Positions 1 to 7,558 are shown, counted from the stretch's first letter. The stretch is DNA of 11,347 nucleotides from Bacteroidota bacterium (GCA_023392185.1 JAEVZP010000216.1:1-11347); one strand, 5' to 3'. Program-made: numbers and translations. Notes: generated from the letters alone by a model not told the origin.

Positions 1-1393
1 CACAATTTTGCGTAGAGGTGAAGGCCGGCGGCATGGCAGACGCGGTCGTAACAACAATCGCGTTGGAGAGCGCCGAAGCGCCACCGCTGTTCACCGCTGT
101 TACGCGGTAGTAGTAGGTAGTGGCAGGAGTCAGGGACGTAACAGAGAAACTGGTATTAACAGAACTGATACCGGAATTAGTCTGAACAAGATTGCTGAAA
201 GCATTGTCGGTAGCCACTTCCAGCGTGTAGGTGAGCGTCGCGCTGCCGTTGCCGGTCGGGGCCGTCCAGTTGGCCGTAAAGCTGTTGGCACTGATGGGCG
301 AAGCCGCCGCAGCCGTTGCGGGGTTGGAAAGGGTCGTGAAATTTCCGGAAAGGGCAGTCGTGTGGTAGCATTCTGCACCGGCCGCACCCAGGTATTCAAA
401 CACCTTCGCGTAGTAGCGCGTATTCGGCGTCAGGTCGGTAACGGAGACCGAATTTCCGGAATTGTTGTACACCGTTTTGCCGCCGTCGAAACCCATGCCG
501 TTTCCGGTAAAGCTGTTGTTGGCCGTGTAAGTGGTGTTGACAACCGGCGTGGCGGCGGTAAAAGCACCGTCTTTCAAAAACGCGACGCGGGCCGTGCCGT
601 CTCCGGAAGTCCAATCCAGGGTTGCGCCGGTAGTGGTAACGGCGGAAGCAGTAAAGGCCGTAGCGGCAGTAGTAGGGCCGGTGCAGGCGGGTGCAGCGGG
701 GGAGGAGCTGACCGTAATATCGTCCACACCTACATCCGGCCGTTGGCCGCTTCCAGTTACAAAATAATAACGCCATAACACCTGAACTACAGGTTGATTG
801 TCAGCAGCAGCCGGAAGAGTAGATGTAAGACTTGTGCTACTGTTAGTATTCCCATTTAAATAATTGATTGCACCATCAGCGTCTACAAATTGACCACTAT
901 TGCCGATTCTATACTGAAGTCTAATAGCATAATCCCGCGCTGCGGAAGTAATAGTTCTACCAGTCCAAGCAATAGAGATATTTGTCCTCCCTGTCGTGTT
1001 GATTGCAAGGCACGCTGATCCCAGGTTACCGCCAGTTCCAGTGTTAACAAAAGAAAAGCCTTTCGCGCTGTTGCCATTTACCCTACTACCAGAAGTGCCG
1101 CTGTAATTACCTGTATAATCGCTGTTCGGATTTGACATTGTTAAACCGGGGTCATTAGCATCGTGTCGCCAGAAAACCATGTTTGCATTAGCGGCGCCTG
1201 TAACCACACCGGTTGTACCGCTTCCGGTAGCCCCGTTTCCGGGATAGTTACCGGCACCTGCGGTGTTGGACCACCCCGTAAGCGTCCAGTTGCCCGTAGA
1301 AAGATCAAAAGGAGTGGGATTCGTCTGCCCCCAACCCGCCAGGGGCAGCAATACGGCAATCGCAAAAGCCAAAAAGGGTTGAAATTTCTTCAT
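1..1393 (-). CDS. Secreted fibronectin type III protein, N-terminal part (runs off the left edge)
   Basis: Reading from the ATG at 1393 down to base 2, this frame stays open for 464 codons and leaves the window without a stop, so the C-terminus is missing. Residues 1-23 are a clear signal peptide (MKKFQPF, a hydrophobic stretch, then AGWG before Gln). Residues about 24-233 look like an all-beta extracellular domain rich in Gly, Asn, Ser and Thr. Two FN3-like domains follow, about 236-353 and 356-455, each ending in the typical pattern (LTPNTRYYAKVFEY; LTPATTYYYRVTAVN). In Bacteroidota such proteins are usually cell-surface or secreted type IX secretion cargo, including adhesins, hydrolases and nucleases. 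The sorting domain would lie outside the window, so T9SS export and the enzymatic role are inferences. Bases coding residues about 85-205 are AT-richer than the FN3 part and use AGA/AGG arginine codons, suggesting a domain of different origin. The call as a secreted FN3 protein is firm; the function is unknown. Confidence 0.85.
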   Translation of the reverse strand, partial: MKKFQPFLAFAIAVLLPLAGWGQTNPTPFDLSTGNWTLTGWSNTAGAGNYPGNGATGSGTTGVVTGAANANMVFWRHDANDPGLTMSNPNSDYTGNYSGTSGSRVNGNSAKGFSFVNTGTGGNLGSACLAINTTGRTNISIAWTGRTITSAARDYAIRLQYRIGNSGQFVDADGAINYLNGNTNSSTSLTSTLPAAADNQPVVQVLWRYYFVTGSGQRPDVGVDDITVSSSPAAPACTGPTTAATAFTASAVTTTGATLDWTSGDGTARVAFLKDGAFTAATPVVNTTYTANNSFTGNGMGFDGGKTVYNNSGNSVSVTDLTPNTRYYAKVFEYLGAAGAECYHTTALSGNFTTLSNPATAAAASPISANSFTANWTAPTGNGSATLTYTLEVATDNAFSNLVQTNSGISSVNTSFSVTSLTPATTYYYRVTAVNSGGASALSNAIVVTTASAMPPAFTSTQNC

Positions 1394-1449
1394 AGAAAGA
1401 GGTCTTTTAAAGTCCCGTTAATGAGGTAATTGTATCTATTCTGGAAGGG

Positions 1450-1457
1450 CGAATATA
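1450..1457 (-). promoter_or_regulatory. Weak candidate -7 element of the FN3 gene
   Basis: On the minus strand this reads TATATTCG, one base away from the Bacteroidota -7 consensus TAnnTTTG. It would start transcription about 50 bases before the ATG at 1393. No convincing -33 TTTG lies at the usual spacing, so this is only a suggestion. Confidence 0.25.
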
Positions 1458-1670
1458 AATTAATAAACCATTAAAAGGCGTTTTATATCTAAAATTGCAT
1501 TTTGGGTAGAACCCACCGCCGGGTACCCGTTTTTGTATATGATTAAAGCTTTATTTGAAAGCAATTGATCTGCAAGGGATTGTACCTGAACCTGCCCCGG
1601 CCCCCTTTCTGCTTCCCCAAAGGAAATTTTCCCTTTAAATACCTGCCCGCCGGTAAAATTTTTCCCCTTT

Positions 1671-2438
1671 ATGGAGTATCGCCTCAAGACCATCGACTGC
1701 GCAGCACACTTTCCCGCTACCCATCGCAAACGGCCTTTTCGGGTGGCCCGCCTGGCGTTTGATGCTTCCGGCAACGCTGCCGACTGCGACCTGCTCCGCA
1801 CCCTGATCGAAAAAGGCCGGCAGCTTTCGGAAAAAGTCCACCGGGGCGCGGCTAACTTTGCCCACCTGCAACGCACCACCGGGCGTGTCCACGCCAACTG
1901 CATGGCCGGCATCCTGGCCGAATTTGGCTGGAAACATTTTCTCAACGAACTCGGCCGCGTAGCGCGGGTCGCCGAAACGCCGTTCGGGGAGGCTGCCCAC
2001 CAGATCGACCTCCTGATACCGGCAACCGGCAAAACCATTGAGGTGCGGGCTTCCTTTCCGCGCAACGGCATTCCCTTTGCCCTCTGCCATCCCCACAAAT
2101 GCTTTGACGTGATCGGGCCCTACAGCAACCACTACAAACCGGGCGAGCCTCAGAAAGATTTTTACGTGCGAACCCTTTTTCACCTGTCGGCCGACGGCGG
2201 GTCGGGCCGTCCCTTCGAAGAAGTCGTCCGGCAGCCCGGTTTTACCATCTGGCTCACCGGCGGGGCCACCTGGGAGATGATGACCGACGCTGCCTGTAGC
2301 CGGGAGAAAACTTTTATTCCGGAAGGCGAAATCAACCCGGAGCGGCTGGCCGGACAATCGGACTACCGCGTGGTGCCTTTTCACCGGGCGCTCGATACGG
2401 TAGAAATCTTTCATCACATCAAAAACGCCGCACTGTGA
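1671..2438 (+). CDS. Uncharacterised 255-aa protein with a probable PD-(D/E)xK nuclease core, partner of the Res-like helicase
   Basis: I do not recognise the family as a whole. Residues 70-135 follow the order of a PD-(D/E)xK restriction-endonuclease fold. A helix carries G80-ILAE84-FGWKHFLNE, like the GxxAE helix of such nucleases. Then come a strand with Asp113 (QIDLLI), a turn (PATG) and a strand with Glu124-Val-Arg126 (KTIEVRAS). The usual catalytic Lys is therefore Arg. A conserved-looking tail follows with CFDVIGPYSN and KDFYVRTLFHL (144-172). There is no signal peptide or membrane segment, so it is cytoplasmic. The stop overlaps the next gene's start by four bases (GTGA), which implies one transcript and coupled translation. 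A CCCCTTT run directly precedes the ATG, with no strong Shine-Dalgarno site, as is normal in Bacteroidota. I infer that it supplies a nuclease or DNA-binding function to the helicase. It could instead be a specificity or regulatory subunit. Confidence 0.75.
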   Translation: MEYRLKTIDCAAHFPATHRKRPFRVARLAFDASGNAADCDLLRTLIEKGRQLSEKVHRGAANFAHLQRTTGRVHANCMAGILAEFGWKHFLNELGRVARVAETPFGEAAHQIDLLIPATGKTIEVRASFPRNGIPFALCHPHKCFDVIGPYSNHYKPGEPQKDFYVRTLFHLSADGGSGRPFEEVVRQPGFTIWLTGGATWEMMTDAACSREKTFIPEGEINPERLAGQSDYRVVPFHRALDTVEIFHHIKNAAL

Positions 2439-5083
2439 AGTTTCAGTTCGATCCGCATCAGCCCCACCAACGGGCCGCCATCCGGTCGGTCATCGGGCTG
2501 CTCGAAGGGCAGCCGCTGCAATCCCGCCACACGGGCGCAGCGGTGCCGGAAAGGGGCTGTGGCGCTGTGTTGACCCCGCAGGGCGTCGCCAACCGGCTCT
2601 GTATTTCCGGGAAACAATTGTTTCAAAACCTGAGGTTCATACAACGCGAAAACGGCCTGCCGCCCGAAGAACCGATTCCGGAAATAGAGGGGTTCTCGCC
2701 GGACTTTTCCATTGAAATGGAAACCGGAACGGGCAAGACCTATGTGTATCTGCGCACCATTTATGAGCTGGCGCAGACCTATGGTTTCCGGAAATTTATC
2801 ATCGTGGTGCCCTCGGTGGCGATCCGCGAAGGGGTTCTCAAAAGCCTTGCGGTCACGCACCGCCATTTTCAGGAGTTATACAGTCACGAGCCGGTGCGCT
2901 ACGGGGTGTATGACGCCGCCAACCTGACTGCCCTTGCCGGTTTTGCCCGCAGCCATTCCGTAGAGATTCTGGTGCTCAACATCGACGCTTTTGCCCGCGA
3001 TACCAACGTCATCCACCAGCTGCGCGAAACCGGCGACCGCCCGATCGAATGGTTGCAGGCCACCCGGCCGATCGTTCTGCTCGACGAGCCGCAAAACATG
3101 GAAACGCCGCTGCGCCGCGCCGCCATTGCTTCCCTCCACCCGCTGCTGACGCTGCGCTACTCGGCTACTCACAAGGAGGCGCGCAATCTGCTCTACCGGC
3201 TGGATCCGGTGCAGGCCCACCACCTCGGTCTGGTAAAACAAATCGAAGTCGATTCGGTGGTGTCGCGCCAGGAGGCTGCTGCGGGTGCTTTCGTGCAGCT
3301 GCATGCTTTCGTGCAGACCGCCACCAGGGCAAAGGCAAAGCTGACCCTTTTTGTCGCCGGTGCGGGTGGGGCGGTTTCCAAAAAAGAGCTCACCGTTTCC
3401 GCCGGCGACGACCTGTTTGTCCGCTCCAAAGGCTGGGAAGCCTACCGGGACGGCTTTGTGGTGGAAGAAATTGACGCCGGCCGTGGGCTGCTGACGTTCT
3501 CCGGCGGCTTGCGACTGGAGGCAGGCGCAGGGGTCGGCGGCCTTACCGACGCGGTGCTGGAAGCCATGATCGATGCCGCCGTGGAGAATCATTTCCGGAA
3601 AGAAGAAGTGCTCCGCGAGCGGGGCATCAAGGTCTTGTCTTTGTTTTTTATAGACCGGGTGGCTCACTACCGCCAATACAATGCAAAGGGCGAAGCCTTG
3701 CCGGGCAAATATGCCCGCTGGTTGGAGGCAAGTTTCCGGAAATGGAACCACAGCGATGCCTATAAAGACTTGTTCCGGGAGGATGCCGCCACGGTGCACG
3801 ACGGCTATTTCAGCCAGGATAAAGGCCGGTTTAAAGACAGCAAAGAAGGCAAAAGCAACCGCGCCGACGACGATACCTTCCGGCTGATCATGCAGGACAA
3901 AGAACGCCTGCTCAATCCCCGCACGCCGCTGCGCTTTCTCTTCAGCCACTCGGCGCTGCGCGAAGGCTGGGACAATCCCAACGTCTTTCAGATCTGCACG
4001 CTGACCGAGACCGGCAGCCACACCAAAAAACGCCAGGAGATTGGCCGCGGGCTGCGCCTGTGTGTGGACGCCTCCGGCACCCGCATCGCCGATCCGGGCG
4101 TCAACCGGCTCACCGTCATCGCCAACGAAGCCTACGAGACTTTTTCGCGTCAGTTGCAGTCGGAGATGGCCGAAGACTGGGGCGAAGGCGCGCCGGCGCT
4201 GGTGCAGGATGCGCGCACCCGGCAACAGGTGCGGCTGCGCGAAGGCTGGCGGCAGGACCCCTTTTTCCGGAAATTATGGGAAGGCATCCGGCCCAGGACC
4301 CGCTACCGGCTCGTTTTGGATACGCCTGCACTCATCGCGGCCTGCCGGCAGGCGTTGGAAGCGCTGCCGCCGGTGGCAGCACCGGCGCTGATCCGGAAAA
4401 AAGGCCGCCTGATGCCCGACGGCGCAGGAGCCACGCCCGAAACCATAGCCATTTCCGAAAGCGCGTTGCCACAAAACCCGGCGGCGTTGCCGGATGTGAT
4501 AGATTATGTGCAGCGTCAGACCGGCATCAGCCGCGACACGATTGCTCAACTATTCATAGAGACCGACCGGCTGGAAGAAATCTTTCTGCAACCAACGCTT
4601 TTTATGGATCGGGTGGTGCGGATTGTCCGGCAGGTGGTGGCGCGGCTGGCTGCCGACGGTATTTCCTATGAGCCGGTCAGGGGCCAAAAGCATCCGGCGG
4701 CGCTTTTTGAAGCGCTGGAAGGCACGCATTATTCCGGACAACTGGTGGCGGTGGAAAAAACGGCCAAAACGCTTTGCGATGCCGTGGCCTTCGGGGACAG
4801 ACGCGCCGCCGGCGAGCAGCTGATCCGGACTTGGGAAGCCCGCGAAGACATTTTGTTTTACCTGCCGCTTCCGGCCGGCTTTCGGGTGGAAACGCCGGAA
4901 GGGCCGCACACGCCCGGCTGGGCGCTGCTGCAACAAACCGCAGACGGGGGCCAAAGGTGCGTAGTCGTGGACATCCGGAAATCCGGCGACGGAGCAGAAG
5001 CTGCGCGGCTCTTTTTTGTCCGGCAACATTTTGCAGCGCTCGGCGTCGCGTACCGGGTGGTGCCGGAAGCGGCTGCGGTATAA
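2435..5083 (+). CDS. Type III restriction enzyme Res-like SF2 helicase with degenerate C-terminal nuclease motif
   Basis: This 882-aa protein has the full superfamily 2 helicase set of the ResIII family. HQRAAI (11-16) is in the Q-motif position. Motif I is ETGTGKT (96-102) and motif II is DEPQNM (217-222), the DEPQ form typical of type III Res subunits. Motif III is SAT (243-245), motif V is REGWDNPN (509-516) and motif VI is QEIGRGLRL (534-542). At the C-terminus, type III Res proteins usually read LP.W......TP.G.YNPDWA....VVETKG. Here the matching segment is LPLPAGF...TPEG..TPGWA (to 830) followed by VVVDIRKS (843-850). The catalytic Asp is Gly828 and the E-x-K is Asp846-Ile-Arg848, so cleavage by this domain is doubtful. 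Length is slightly under the roughly 970 aa of EcoP15I Res (from memory). It starts with GTG at 2435 inside the end of the 255-aa gene. No Mod subunit is present. It is probably an ATP-driven DNA translocase acting with the upstream protein; restriction or phage defence is inference. Confidence 0.88.
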   Translation: MKFQFDPHQPHQRAAIRSVIGLLEGQPLQSRHTGAAVPERGCGAVLTPQGVANRLCISGKQLFQNLRFIQRENGLPPEEPIPEIEGFSPDFSIEMETGTGKTYVYLRTIYELAQTYGFRKFIIVVPSVAIREGVLKSLAVTHRHFQELYSHEPVRYGVYDAANLTALAGFARSHSVEILVLNIDAFARDTNVIHQLRETGDRPIEWLQATRPIVLLDEPQNMETPLRRAAIASLHPLLTLRYSATHKEARNLLYRLDPVQAHHLGLVKQIEVDSVVSRQEAAAGAFVQLHAFVQTATRAKAKLTLFVAGAGGAVSKKELTVSAGDDLFVRSKGWEAYRDGFVVEEIDAGRGLLTFSGGLRLEAGAGVGGLTDAVLEAMIDAAVENHFRKEEVLRERGIKVLSLFFIDRVAHYRQYNAKGEALPGKYARWLEASFRKWNHSDAYKDLFREDAATVHDGYFSQDKGRFKDSKEGKSNRADDDTFRLIMQDKERLLNPRTPLRFLFSHSALREGWDNPNVFQICTLTETGSHTKKRQEIGRGLRLCVDASGTRIADPGVNRLTVIANEAYETFSRQLQSEMAEDWGEGAPALVQDARTRQQVRLREGWRQDPFFRKLWEGIRPRTRYRLVLDTPALIAACRQALEALPPVAAPALIRKKGRLMPDGAGATPETIAISESALPQNPAALPDVIDYVQRQTGISRDTIAQLFIETDRLEEIFLQPTLFMDRVVRIVRQVVARLAADGISYEPVRGQKHPAALFEALEGTHYSGQLVAVEKTAKTLCDAVAFGDRRAAGEQLIRTWEAREDILFYLPLPAGFRVETPEGPHTPGWALLQQTADGGQRCVVVDIRKSGDGAEAARLFFVRQHFAALGVAYRVVPEAAAV

Positions 5084-5188
5084 GCAGCTTCGCTTTCGGA
5101 TCGCGCCGGGAATGGCAGTGGAGGACGCGGGAGACGCTGCGGACGAAGCGCTTGTAAGGACAGGAGGGCTGTCAGATTCCACGGGCCT

Positions 5189-5593
5189 TTTCCGGAAATA
5201 CAGCTCTTTTGATCCCAAAGAAAGAATGTTGAAAGAAGATTCGGCTCCTGAAGCGGGCTGCTAAGAGCCTATCCAAAAAATCGTTAGGATGCTGTTTCGG
5301 GCATAATCTTTTAGCTACGCAGCTACTTCGTGGTGTCATCCCGGAACGGGAACTGTGCAGCTTGCATCCACGCAGACCCCGTTCCGGGGTGACAAAAGAA
5401 TCGTACGAGAAACCAGTGTATTTCACAATCCTTTATTATTAGGATAGGCTCTAAATAGCAGCGCTATGGTCCTGCGTTTTTTTTGTCACCCCGCCTTATA
5501 GCGGGGTCCCACGCCTTCTGAAGTTGTGAAGATTCCTTCCGGGGAAGGATAAAAGAAGCGCCCCAAAAAGTACCTGGTTTCCGGAAATACAGC
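5189..5593 (+). repeat. 16-bp direct repeat pair TTTCCGGAAATACAGC
   Basis: Copies lie at 5189-5204 and 5578-5593. Both begin with the window's dispersed palindrome, but the identity continues for six more bases. The repeats are 389 bases apart (start to start) and enclose the MITE-like element, so recombination between them could remove it. Confidence 0.7.
5264..5452. mobile_element. MITE-like inverted-repeat element, non-coding
   Basis: The 11-base terminal inverted repeat AGAGCCTATCC (5264-5274) matches the reverse complement of GGATAGGCTCT (5442-5452). Outside it, GCTGCTA (5257-5263) pairs with TAGCAGC (5456-5462) after a 3-base offset. Nested inside is a second pair, GTCATCCCGGAACGGG (5335-5350) with CCCGTTCCGGGGTGAC (5378-5393), 15 of 16 bases complementary. 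There is no transposase frame. Ends of the GAGCCTATCC type remind me of IS5-like elements, but this is from memory. It is either a non-autonomous transposon remnant or a dispersed hairpin repeat that folds as a large cruciform. No convincing direct target duplication is seen at the edges. Confidence 0.6.
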
Positions 5594-5604
5594 CTTTCTT
5601 TCTC

Positions 5605-5645
5605 AAAAAAAGGCTGTCGTGAGAAGTTTCTTCTACGACAGCCTT
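5605..5645 (-). terminator. adk: Rho-independent terminator of adk
   Basis: On the minus strand, 30 bases after the adk stop, AAGGCTGTCGT pairs with ACGACAGCCTT (5610-5620 and 5635-5645, 11 perfect pairs). The stem continues past a single bulged base with AGAAG/CTTCT and a TTT loop. The minus strand then runs into seven T residues (5605-5611, overlapping the arm). This is a strong, textbook intrinsic terminator. Confidence 0.88.
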
Positions 5646-5674
5646 AATGAATATGCAGCAAATCCGGAAGCGGA

Positions 5675-6262
5675 TCAGGCTTCTAGCGGGTCGATGTATT
5701 TTTCAATCTCGCGTTCGAGCGCTGTCCCTACATTCTCAATCGGGTCGTCGCCTTTCACGCGTTGCAGCTTGCCCTGCTCGGCATAGTAGCGGGCCACCGG
5801 CTCGGTTTTGGCAAAATATTCTTTGGTGCGCCTGGCAATCACTTCTTCGTTGTCGTCGCTGCGGCCGGAAACCAGTCCCCGCTCCAGGAGGCGGCGCACC
5901 AGCTCGTCTTCGGGCACCTCGAGCGAGAGCACCAGCCGGATCGGCGCATGCAGGAAATCGAGCAGGCGGTCGAGGGCGGCGGCCTGCGCCACGGTGCGCG
6001 GAAAGCCGTCGAAGATAAAGCCACGGGCATCCGATTCGCTTTCGAGGCGGCTGCTGATCATACCGATCACCACTTCATCGGGCACCAGCATGCCGTTGTC
6101 CATAAATTTTTTGGCTTCTACCCCCAGCGGTGTCATCCGTGCCACTTCGTCGCGCAGGAGGTCACCGGTAGAGATATGGTGGAGTCCGTAGCGGTTGATC
6201 AGTCGGGCCGACTGGGTGCCCTTTCCGCATCCGGGAGGGCCAAAAAGTACCAGGTTGAACAT
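5675..6262 (-). CDS. adk: Adenylate kinase, short-LID form
   Basis: This 195-aa cytoplasmic enzyme catalyses ATP + AMP to 2 ADP and keeps the adenylate pools balanced. The P-loop is GPPGCGKGT (8-16). The AMP-binding segment is STGDLLR (31-37), followed by the signature DGFPRT (85-90). The LID is the short version: R(L)LERGLVSGRSDDNEEVIARR without the zinc-finger insertion. Its arginines (124, 134, 144, 145) are in place. Length matches other Bacteroidota adenylate kinases. The ATG at 6262 is favoured because MFNLVLFGPPGCGKGT places the P-loop at the normal position. A perfect -7 box lies upstream (6304-6311) and a strong terminator follows the stop. It is divergent from hflX with a 93-base gap. 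Nothing unusual in sequence; a housekeeping gene. Confidence 0.97.
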   Translation of the reverse strand: MFNLVLFGPPGCGKGTQSARLINRYGLHHISTGDLLRDEVARMTPLGVEAKKFMDNGMLVPDEVVIGMISSRLESESDARGFIFDGFPRTVAQAAALDRLLDFLHAPIRLVLSLEVPEDELVRRLLERGLVSGRSDDNEEVIARRTKEYFAKTEPVARYYAEQGKLQRVKGDDPIENVGTALEREIEKYIDPLEA

Positions 6263-6303
6263 GAGCGAAGGGTAGAAAAAAATTCTTTTTAAAAATCAGC
6301 CCG

Positions 6304-6311
6304 CAAATATA
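6304..6311 (-). promoter_or_regulatory. adk: -7 promoter element of adk
   Basis: The minus strand reads TATATTTG, a perfect match to the Bacteroidota -7 consensus TAnnTTTG. Transcription would start near 6297, giving a leader of about 35 bases. No clear -33 TTTG is present. The site lies 16 bases from the opposite-strand hflX element. Confidence 0.6.
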
Positions 6312-6327
6312 GGCCCCGTCACTTTGG

Positions 6328-6335
6328 TATCTTTA
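6328..6335 (+). promoter_or_regulatory. hflX: -7 promoter element of hflX
   Basis: TATCTTTA is one base off TAnnTTTG. Transcription would start near 6342, about 14 bases before the GTG start at 6356, so the leader is very short. Its upstream half overlaps the adk promoter, so the two may compete. Confidence 0.5.
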
Positions 6336-6355
6336 CCCTTTCCGATCCAACACCT

Positions 6356-7558
6356 GTGATAGATAACCAAACCTCCTACGAAGACGAAAAAGCCATTCTG
6401 GTGGGCCTGATCCGCAAAGACCAGAGCGAGGCGCAAACGGTAGAGTATCTCGACGAGCTGGCGTTCCTGGCCGAGACCGCCGGGGCCGAAACGCTGCGTA
6501 AGTTCATGCAAAAGCTGCCGCACCGCGATCCGAAAACCTTTGTGGGCAAAGGCAAGATTGAAGAAATCGCCGAGTATGCCCGCGCCCGGGGTGTCAACCT
6601 CATCATCTTTGATGATGAACTGACCGGCTCCCAGATTCAAAACATCGAGAAAGCCACGAAGGTGAAAACCATCGACCGCTCCGACCTCATTCTGGACATT
6701 TTTGCCCGTCGGGCCAAAACGGCGCAGGCCAAGGTGCAGGTGGAGCTGGCGCAGTACCAATACCTGCTGCCCCGGCTGCGCGGCATGTGGAGCCACCTGG
6801 AGCGGCAGGGCGCGGGCATCGGCAGCCGCGGACCGGGCGAAACCGAAATCGAAACCGACCGCCGGATTGTAAAAGACAAGATTTCGCTGCTTCGCAAGCG
6901 GCTGGCCGAGATTGACAAGCAAGCGCAAACGCAGCGGCAGGAGCGCGGCACCTTTATCCGCGTGGCCCTGGTGGGCTACACCAACGTAGGCAAAAGCACG
7001 CTGATGAACATCCTGGCCAAAAGCGAAGTGTTTGCGGAAAACAAGCTGTTTGCCACCCTCGACACCACGACCCGGAAGGTGGTGTATGAGCAAACGCCCT
7101 TCCTCCTGAGCGACACGGTCGGGTTTATCCGCAAGCTGCCGCACCACCTGGTGGAAAGTTTTAAGAGCACCCTCGATGAGGTGCGCGAAGCCGACTGTCT
7201 GCTCCACGTGGTGGACATTTCGCACCCGGCTTACGAAGACCAGATGAAAACGGTTCTTGGAACGCTCAAAGACATTGGCGCGGGCGAAAAGCCCATCCTG
7301 ACCGTGTTCAACAAAATGGATCAGTACGAGGCCAACACCTTTGACGATTTTTTGAGTGCGGAGGTGAAGGAAGAGCTGTTGCGCGACCTGGAGCAACGCT
7401 GGGAAGCCGAAACCGGCGGTGCCTGCGTGTTTATCTCGGCCCTGCAAAAACGAAATATAGACACCCTGCGGGAAACCATTCTGGAGAAAGTGCAGCAGCT
7501 CTACCGCGAGCGCTACCCGTATCTGACGGATTTTTACGGGGGAGGTAAAAACCTATAA
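6356..7558 (+). CDS. hflX: Ribosome-associated GTPase HflX
   Basis: A 400-aa HflX-family GTPase, which in characterised bacteria binds the 50S subunit and rescues stalled or hibernating ribosomes after stress. The N-terminal HflX domain has GKGKIEEI (64-71) and VNLIIFDDELTGSQ (80-93), then a coiled, basic linker. The family signature GPGETEIETDRR (159-170) follows. The G domain has G1 GYTNVGKST (207-215), G3 DTVGF (253-257), G4 NKMD (319-322) and G5 SAL (361-363). The start is GTG at 6356; the next residues IDNQTSYEDEKAILVGL fit the usual N-terminus and no ATG lies close upstream in frame. The last codons, including the TAA stop, lie inside a 33-base hairpin repeat (7549-7581), so the final residues Lys-Asn-Leu are repeat-encoded. 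Otherwise a normal core gene. Confidence 0.96.
   Translation: MIDNQTSYEDEKAILVGLIRKDQSEAQTVEYLDELAFLAETAGAETLRKFMQKLPHRDPKTFVGKGKIEEIAEYARARGVNLIIFDDELTGSQIQNIEKATKVKTIDRSDLILDIFARRAKTAQAKVQVELAQYQYLLPRLRGMWSHLERQGAGIGSRGPGETEIETDRRIVKDKISLLRKRLAEIDKQAQTQRQERGTFIRVALVGYTNVGKSTLMNILAKSEVFAENKLFATLDTTTRKVVYEQTPFLLSDTVGFIRKLPHHLVESFKSTLDEVREADCLLHVVDISHPAYEDQMKTVLGTLKDIGAGEKPILTVFNKMDQYEANTFDDFLSAEVKEELLRDLEQRWEAETGGACVFISALQKRNIDTLRETILEKVQQLYRERYPYLTDFYGGGKNL

Larger units (their letters stand above)
5084..5674. other. Repeat-rich gap between convergent genes, no supported gene
   Basis: The Res-like gene (plus) and adk (minus) end tail to tail around this 591-base stretch. In order it holds about 170 bases of GC-rich DNA after the stop, with a TTTCCGGAAA copy at 5189, then a MITE-like inverted-repeat element (5264-5452). 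After that come a small hairpin CCCCGC/GCGGGG (5489-5506) and another, CCTTCC/GGAAGG (5535-5548). A second TTTCCGGAAA follows at 5578, then the adk terminator (5605-5645). Short open frames that run out of the Res-like gene to about 5264 show no recognisable domain, so I treat them as spurious. Confidence 0.7.

Noticed and set aside
8..778. Plus-strand open frame of about 256 codons, rich in Arg and Gly
   Set aside because: It is antisense to the FN3 domains and its low-complexity Arg/Gly/Ser composition is typical of a shadow frame.
1531..1557. Promoter for the Res-like operon (TTTTG then TTTATTTG)
   Set aside because: The -7 lacks the TA start and the spacing to the TTTTG is about 14 rather than 19 bases; too weak to list.
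2876..4225. Long open frame on the minus strand (about 449 codons) opposite the Res-like gene
   Set aside because: It is antisense to a gene with complete helicase motifs, has no recognisable domain, and is explained by high GC at third positions.
1671..5083. Ordinary type III restriction-modification locus
   Set aside because: No Mod methyltransferase is present, and the partner gene has no SAM-binding or DPPY-type motif.
5016..5264. Possible small gene overlapping the end of the Res-like gene
   Set aside because: It begins inside the Res-like frame, has no promoter, domain or coupling signal, and ends in the MITE edge.
6296..7447. Minus-strand open frame of about 383 codons opposite hflX
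   Set aside because: It is the mirror of a clear HflX coding sequence and shows no motif of its own.
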